A DNA stretch of 64,000 bases. Origin: Hemerocallis citrina. Its lineage: Eukaryota; Streptophyta; Magnoliopsida; Asparagales; Asphodelaceae. Made by a program: the position numbers and the translations under genes. The notes under the pieces are model-generated. The model was not told where the DNA came from. It saw only the letters and a program-made list of their open reading frames with translations, and searched no databases. This document shows positions 56,961 through 64,000 of this stretch, in pieces. Within the stretch, counting starts at the first letter, position 1; every line of letters starts with the position of its first letter. The DNA lies in NCBI GenBank assembly GCA_017893485.1, contig CM030360.1, positions 10,652,597 through 10,716,596 of the forward strand. Direction: 5' to 3'.

Positions 56961-57702
56961 TTACGACTCGGATGGCCTTTGCTGATGCTTATTAGCCCCC
57001 CGGGACAGAGAGTTTTCTATGTCGTTGTCTTTCTGAATGAAGTTGGAGAGATAGCCCCTGCAGATTAGAGCTTCCAGTTCTTCTTTAAGGGCTTGACAGT
57101 TTTCAGTAGTGTGTCCATGATCTCTGTAAAATGTACACCACTTATTTTTGTCTCTTCTTCTGCCGGATGTTGACATCGTGGGGGGAGGGCGGATTATTCT
57201 ATCCTTTTCCACTTCCATGAGGATGGATGATACGCTTGCATTGAGAGGAGTGAACTTGTCAAAGCGTGGCACTAGAGTTGGACGACAAGAACTTGCACCG
57301 TTTTTCTGAAACTCCCTGAGTTCTTCCTCGCTGGTATTCTTTCGTTTGTTCCCGGAAGATGAATCATTCTTGACTTGAGAAAAAGAGCTTCCTCGACCCT
57401 AATATACTTGTCACTCCTTTCTAGGAGCGCACTGAAATTTTTGGGTGGCTTTTTGGCGAGGAAGGCTTTCAGGTCTTTGTTAGTGACGTTGTGGCGAAAG
57501 AGCTGCAGTTGCGACTGAAGTGTTCAAAGCAGAAATTGACCTTGCTTCAGTTGTAAAATGCATGACGAAGTCCTTTAGCAGTTCTCCATCTTTTTTGCTT
57601 CAGTTCTAGTAGAGAGTCACTAGTATTTTCAGCTCTTCGGCTAGTAACGAAGTGTGACATGAAGAGTTCCTTGAGCTGATCGAAGAAAAATATGGATTTG
57701 GG
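56961..57702 (-). pseudogene. Tat-2 gag, C-terminal part, frameshifted and cut
   Basis: Minus strand. The 57702-57550 part reads FDQLKELFMSHFVTSRR, then TSDSLLELKQK, the C-terminal capsid region of Tat-type Gag. The middle part includes AKKPPKNFSALLERSDKYI. The 57272-56961 frame has the Tat-style modified zinc knuckle WCTFYRDHGHTTENC and LKEELEALICRGYLSNFI. At least two frame changes separate these pieces. The N-terminal half lies beyond the element inserted at 57703. Confidence 0.85.
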
Positions 57703-60700
57703 TGTAACACCCCAACTTTTTTTTTTTTTTTGCAAACCAAGTCTCCAAATTCAATTCTTTCAATTTCTATATCACTTTGATCATAAACTAAGAAAGTTAT
57801 ATTTCAGGAAAAATTTTGACAGTCTCCCCTGTAAATTTTGCCCCGAAACACAAAAAGCTTACGGAATTCTGCTCAAAATTTCGTAGCTCACAATCCACAT
57901 AATATTTTCATGGGCTCCCCAGGCCAAAATGAGCAGATACACACAGGCAATATAATATAATGCTCTGGAGGCCAAACTCATAAAGGATTATCAAATATCA
58001 ATTTAAAACTATAAATTTCTTTGAAAAACGAGGTAAAATTTTAGAAAAATCCTTGTAAAACCTACCGCAGAGCCCGGTACTCCACAACGAGATGGGTACG
58101 GGTCACAAACATACCACACCACCTCACACTATACTCATCATCGTCATATACATGCTTATACACCCATAATACAATTTAGATCATAAATTTTACTATTCCT
58201 ATAACTAAATAATACAAATTTTAAAAACAAAAATTTATCCTACCAATCCACGTCTCACCTCTGCACTGATGAGAACCTGCAACAGTGGGGGATCTAGGGT
58301 AGTCCTCAGACTCCCCTAACCCCCCAAACACTAAGGGGTTAGCCATTTCTGGTGTGAGTACAGTTATTAATCAAATGACAAATTAAAATAGTATAAAGAG
58401 ATTAATTTAAACTTACGAATACCAAATTAAGATAATGCAACCTGAATCCTGAACACAACAACATCGTCAATACAATGATATATCAAATACCTTGCCAATC
58501 CTGCATTCAACTATTTAATTATCCATAACTTCCCATATTTCATAATATACTTCACATCAACCTCGTATATATATATAAACTTATTCGACATCCGCGTAGT
58601 ACGAATACACATATCATCCATTACTTATCAATTTAACTACTCTAACCCAATATTCATTCTTCCACAAGTATCGTCATAATAGCATTATAACCGTTTGTAT
58701 GTTTTACTCCTTTCATTAATAACCATTGTATGATTACAATTCACAATACACATACTCTCTTAATAACCGGTTTCATAACCAATACCATAATACGAGTATT
58801 TACTTTATTATGCCATATCCAGTATCATTTCTTACAATTGCTTATATTCTCTTAATACCACATTCGTTCAAGTCTTATAACACAAATATAACATCTAATT
58901 GCTTATTGCAATGCTCTTACACCTCATCCCATCATTAACACATTATTGATCGAATACATATACTTATTACCTCAAAAACATGCTTTATGGTTCATTTCCA
59001 TCTCATTATACCACTTTAGAAATTCTCATTTTTATAAGTAATATATCTTGTTATCATTTTCACTTAATCCCCAAACACAATCTGGGGTCACAACATATCA
59101 CATCCCATAGCCGATAGCTTGGGTAATAATCACTGTACATCAAACACACAGTTTGGGTAATATCACATCACATCTCAAGCCGATAGCTTGGTTATTAATT
59201 TACTTCAATCACTTATCATCTTCACTTAATTTAATTCTTCATTTCCATTAATCATTACCACTATCATACCAACTCACCCTGCGAATTATGCCAAGGCAGG
59301 TAGTTCCCACCATTTCCACAGAAATAGCGGGCAGGTAGTTCCTTGAGACAATTCCAAGGTACAACTCATATCAATCTGTATTTACTTTAATGATCACACA
59401 CATAATACAATTACTTCGTATTATTCATGATAACACATCTCTTTTATTATTTTCATCTTAAATTAATCACATGCTGCATTTATCATTTCTTTTCATACAC
59501 TAACTCATAACACGTTCACTTTCATATTTACTTCATTCACAACAACTTTCTTTCCCACACACAGTTCACATTTCACTATCCACTTTCCTTTCCACGCGCA
59601 ATTCACATTTTACTATCCACTTTCTTTTCCATGCACAATTCACAATTTACTATCCACTTTTTTTCCACGCACAATTCACAATTTACTATCCACTTTCTTT
59701 ACTCTCACATTTTAATTAACACAAAGTTATTTTATTAGTTTGTCGACCAGTGAGCCACAGTATCCCAACATACTGAAAGCCGACAGCCCAGTAAACACGC
59801 GGTCCGATGCTCACACAGAGTCTTACTCGTCCGAGGCTACGTCTTCCTCCTAGCCAAACTAGCGAGGGAAAAACCACGCCCCAGGTAAACTGGGTACTTC
59901 CTCGCGACGTCTGTCATCGAGGGAAAAACCACGCCCCAGGTAAACTGGGTACTTCCTCCCAGCCGATAGCCAGGAGGGAAAAACCACGCCCCAGGTAAAC
60001 TGGGTACTTCCTCGCGACGGCTATCATCGAGGGAAAAACCACGCCCCAGGTAAACTGGGTACTTCCTCCCAGCCGATAGCCAGGAGGGAAAAACCACGCC
60101 CCAGGTAAACTGGGTACTTCCTCGCGACGGCTGTCATCGAGGGAAACCGGGCCTCAAGCCGATAGCTTAGGCGATAAAATCCACGCACCCCAAACATAGT
60201 TTGGGTCCACTATTCCCAAGCCGGTCCTTGGGCATTAGGAGGTCTAGCCCAAACCCCCAGGATTGCTGTAGGTAATGGTCAACAAAACCATTTGTTATTA
60301 GCATTAATCATTGCATCTTTCCATTTTACTTTATCAACACACGCATTTCACTTATGAATTCAATAATTGCCACACCTTGACTTTAATCACAAAAAATTAA
60401 TACCACATTTTATTAGCACGTACCAGCTGAACTTTTATTTTCATATCAATATACCAGGTTATGCACACACCCTGTTATTCCACACATAACTCATCATATC
60501 ATATTATTACATAAAATTAATGCGCCAAGATAATTATTTTGCCATAACAATCCACATTAAGGGTACCATGATATTTACTACTTTATTAAGTCACATATAG
60601 ACATACGCCAAGTTATATCATTAATAAAAGAATTTTAAGGTGTTATTCTGTATCGTAAGCATATCAAAATATACTTCATCACATAATAATATCATTTGAT

Positions 60701-62288
60701 TACCCATTACTTGTCTTCGAACATGATTAGAATGTAAACATGTACCCACTTATTTAATTTCATCAATTATCACATCCCGAGTCAATATCATGATATATAT
60801 ATAACACAAATATACACAACACATGCGGGCTTCCAAGAAAAAGGGGCCAAAATCATTTATATCCTCTAATTAAATCTCATAATATCCAATTATAGCATAC
60901 TAGCTCATACATCATGTTTCATATAAGTAAAATCACCTATAAGGACTTATATGCCCCAAAACATGCACAAAACATGCACGGGGTAAAAATATGCATAAAC
61001 GATTTGATATGTTTAATTTTTATACTTCAACACATCACATTAATCCATAATATAGGTTTTATATACTTAAAATAGTTAATTTCCTCAAAGATCACAAAAA
61101 CTCAGTTGCGGACCCTTAAAAATCCGTATTTTTATTCAAAATCAGTTTTTAATATAACTTCTACGAAATACATCGCAAAGCCACGAAATTCGGCCACAAT
61201 ATAAAATATTTATAAATACAACATACTCACCTGACGGATCGAGCAAACGATGTCCCACGTCCGTCCTGTAGCCAGTCGAAGTTCGACTTTTTCCACCTAA
61301 ATAGGAAATTATAGGACCGATTAGCTTAAAACTCAAAACTCGGCCTACGAACCTCCAAACTCGAATCCGTCTTCACCCACACATTACAAATGACCTAAGT
61401 AGCCGAGCTACATCGACGGATTTCGAATTTGGGTCCCAATACAAACATTCCCTTATTGATCGGAGACTTTCTAATAAGAAAAATTCATATTTTCTAATTT
61501 CTTTAATCCTCTTTTTCCTAATCTCACATATTAGGATTAATAATAATAATGAGACTCAACTACACCTCCGAACCCATCAAATTCTCACTTAAATCTCGCT
61601 CGGGCATTTCATTGAACACTCGGCGTGCACTTTTCACCCATAGTCTATCTCACTCAATTTTATTGAGCTTAAGCCTATAAAAATCATCCTAAATTTATAT
61701 TAATCCTTTCATAATACTCTACACCCTCATATGCATTTTCTACAATTATTTGGATTAGGTTTTCTACCCGATTTCATAAACTCCAAAATTCGAGTTTATG
61801 CCAAAATCACTACTCCCCATTTTATTCTAATGGCTCACTAAAATTTTTACTACCATACAAGGAATAGTTCTCATGTATATAACTCCATTTTACAAACCCA
61901 AAATCCTAATTTCTCAACAACTTATAATTTCTCTAACCATCTACCAATTCCTCCAATTTACCACTTCCAACCTCTCTAAATTTCTCTATCATAATAATCC
62001 TACTCCATAAAAATTAACCCAACTAAATTTCATACAATAAAATAGCTAGGGTTTACCTTTTCAAAATCCTTTCGAAAATTCGACACTTCCACGATGTAGA
62101 GAACCCTTCAATTAGCCTAGTTCCCAATTTAATTTGGATTTGGTGAAGAACCCAAGTGGATTTGAGCATGGGAGGGGATGGCCGAATAGTGGCTTTTTTT
62201 TTGGTCAGGAGAAGAAAACGGAAAGGAAAAGAAAGAAAGAAGGAAGGAAAAATGGGGGGGAGGAGAAAGGATTACTTTTGTAATATAT

Positions 62289-62321
<33 letters not shown>

Positions 62322-62633
62322 TGGTATATTTACACATGAGCCCTCCAAATCCAAAATATTATAAATAAGCCCCAACTCTTTTCTATCATAATACAAACAA
62401 TACAAAACACATTAAAATTATCTTATAACAATCCCCCATAATGATAAAATACAATAAACTATATTTCCTTACACCAAATCTCAACTCTTAACTCTAATAT
62501 AACAAAAATATCAATCTACCACAAATATTCATACTAATATCAATATTTAATTAAAATACACCAAAATAATTTTCACCACTCAAAATATATAAAAATAGGC
62601 ATTTTCGGTATTTTACAAATTCGAGGTGTTACA
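57703..62633 (-). repeat. Very long LTR (4931 bp) of a minus-strand Ty3/gypsy element
   Basis: The left edge is TGTAACACCCCAAC and the right edge TCGAGGTGTTACA, so on the minus strand the LTR starts TGTAACACCTCG at 62633 and ends GGGGTGTTACA at 57703. Internal sequence with pol remnants lies to its right, which makes this the 3' LTR of a minus-strand element. It inserted into Tat-2 gag; the left flank TTGGG (57698-57702) should be one copy of the target duplication. The LTR is AT-rich without genes and holds a 55-bp array and an AAT tract (62282-62322). The polypurine context on the minus strand, TCGAGGACGAGCTTC then GAGGTATGTAGAA, is Tekay/Del-like. Confidence 0.85.
59864..60160. repeat. 55-bp tandem repeat in alternating pairs (about 5 copies)
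   Basis: GAGGGAAAAACCACGCCCCA or its variant starts at 59864, 59919, 59974, 60029, 60084 and 60139. Copies alternate between CTCGCGACGGCTGTCATC and CTCCCAGCCGATAGCCAG spacers, a 110-bp higher-order unit. Each copy contains the small palindrome CCCAGGTAAACTGGG. ORFs across the array on both strands are artefacts. Confidence 0.93.
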
Positions 62634-64000
62634 TTCTACATACCTCAAAAGAAGCTCGTCCTCGAGCTATAGGGGTTAAGAAAACTCCCCAGGCGATTTC
62701 AAGATACCTCCTCCACACCATTACCTAGGATTTCCAGGTACATTATCAACATCAAACCTTCACTGCACCATTAACAACTACCCAGTCGTCGGGTTAACTG
62801 CACTATGGCTTTACAATAATTACTAGTTTGATAGGATATGTCACATCCAATGTCACCTCTAGCTGGACTTTAATCTACCACGGATCCACCACTTGATAGG
62901 TCTTTCACACCTTTCTCGACATAGAACAAGAAATTCATCCAGAATACCCAAATCTTCAATTTCTATCTTAAAAAGGCTTTTGCCGCGAATCTACATAATC
63001 ATTTTCTTTTGTCAGCTACACACCTCAAAAGAGGCTTATCCATACTCACCTGATAATTAATATTTTTCCTCATTCCGGTCCATTAAAATATCCTCCTAAA
63101 ATCTTGATACATCTTCATGCCACCGGGATAGACAGTATACTAAATATAAAAAGTAATCCCCGTCGCCTACTACTCCAACCCATCCGCATCAAGAACACCA
63201 ACCCACGATAATAACGAGGATTTCCCCTACGGGTTACTGACCAGCCTGCATTACATTCATTAATCCCCTCCAAAATTTGATTCCGCGTCCTCTGTCACCA
63301 ACAGAAATTTTGAATCCAAGTTCAACCAATCAGCTATAGGCAGTAGGATAAACAGCTGTATTGATCAATTGCCCACATCTACAATCATGCCGCCCTCTGC
63401 CACTGAAATAAAATTAATTTGATCCAATGATCTTTAACATCGTCCACTCCTGGGAGGTTATTAAAAGACAACATCTTCTTTCTATTAATAGCATTCATCA
63501 CCATATTTCTTCCCCGGGTGGTATTTTATTTCCATACCAAGCTACCAAGGTACTCAAGCCACGTTTATTGCCTCCTGCTAAAATCATTTACACGAACGAG
63601 TGCTCAAACTCTTACAATCACAGAAAAGGCTGAACTATTTTCTGAAAAACTAATTTCTCAACACCTTCAATACATGCCTTACTATTACTAATTTCAAATT
63701 TGCGTAATTCACGCACCTCGTATAACCACAACTGCCTCATATATAAGCCACAAGCGTGCCTTCAGGCATCAAACTCCACCTAATCCTGTACTACATGCAC
63801 TCCCTTCTTGGGATGATAAAAACATGAGCTGTCGTTAATCTTCCTTTAATTCTTGAAAATATCTTTTCACGCTGTTCGGATCATACCAACGGCCCATTCT
63901 TTATAAGAAAATGAGTCATCGGTATAGCAATAATATAAAATCGAGGGATGAACCTCTGATAATAGCCAGTGAAAACCAAGAAACTCTGAATTTCCAACAC
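62634..64000 (-). pseudogene. Decayed pol (RT end, RNase H, integrase zinc finger) of the long-LTR element
   Basis: From 64000 leftward on the minus strand: FTGYYQRFIPRFYIIAIPMT and a GRLTTAHVFIIPRRE segment correspond to the end of reverse transcriptase and the start of RNase H. IKYHPGKK near 63520, with a degraded NALSRK-like tail, marks the RNase H end. YTVYPGGMKMYQDF followed by a FWWPGM-like stretch near 63050-63140 is the integrase zinc-binding region. Stops and frame changes are frequent throughout. There is too little room between 63010 and the LTR for an integrase core, so it was deleted. Short ORFs on the plus strand here are not genes. Confidence 0.75.

Larger units (their letters stand above)
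29862..57702 (-). mobile_element. Tat-type Ty3/gypsy or TR-GAG element (Tat-2), interrupted twice
   Basis: On the minus strand, gag and protease remnants (57702-56293) are followed by non-coding sequence with long tandem arrays (55930-54084 and 34815-30429), a polypurine tract and a 3' LTR (30412-29862). There is no reverse transcriptase, so this is a gag-bearing non-autonomous element or one with pol deleted. A Tekay element (34821-54078) lies in its arrays, and another element cuts gag at 57703. The 5' LTR is outside the window. Confidence 0.7.

Noticed and set aside
59807..60097. ORFs on both strands over the 55-bp array
   Set aside because: Proline- and arginine-rich repetition on both strands is a by-product of the tandem repeat.

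Overview
This is plant nuclear DNA made almost wholly of transposable elements stacked inside one another. The plant origin is supported by a CACTA element with a Ptta/En/Spm-type (Transposase_24) gene, a PIF/Harbinger element with a DDE gene and a Myb/SANT gene, Ty3/gypsy elements of the Tekay/Del and Tat types, a Ty1/copia element, and methionine-tRNA primer sites. No complete host gene, tRNA, rRNA or CRISPR array is visible. A flowering plant, probably a eudicot, is likely, but nothing here fixes the species.

Layout, left to right. 1-7054: one end of a CACTA element, with a clean five-exon minus-strand gene (4030-5416) between arrays of a ~318-bp repeat; it ends in a CACTA terminus at 7054. 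7289-10126: truncated LTR of a Tekay-like element, minus strand. 10127-16585: 3' part of a plus-strand Tat element (Tat-1): tandem arrays, a decayed antisense gene (aORF, 11367-14430), polypurine tract, and 3' LTR. 16586-18975: most of another Tekay-like LTR. 18976-19122 and 27715-29161: the two halves of a minus-strand copia element, split by a complete 8.6-kb non-autonomous LTR element (19123-27714, TSD TTTAA). 29162-29861: a short stretch not assigned to any element, with one 66-codon ORF.

29862-57702 is a minus-strand Tat-type element (Tat-2): 3' LTR at the left, tandem arrays, gag/protease remnants at the right. Its hairpin-rich array was entered by a Tekay/Del element (34821-54078, TSD CGTTG), and the 5' LTR of that Tekay was later entered by an 8.5-kb PIF/Harbinger DNA transposon (35690-44197, TSD TAA). 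Tat-2 gag is in turn cut at 57703 by a minus-strand element whose 4.9-kb LTR (57703-62633) and decayed pol (62634-64000) run off the window.

Functional state: the Harbinger transposase and the CACTA Transposase_24 gene still have open spliced reading frames. The retroelement genes carry stops and frameshifts, many of the kind expected from decay of methylated cytosines. The least ordinary signal is in the Tat-2 arrays (about 32.5-34.8 kb and 54.1-54.4 kb). Their units hold a short stem with an 8-nt loop whose two arms have changed together in different copies, and the Tekay element inserted exactly where stem meets loop.
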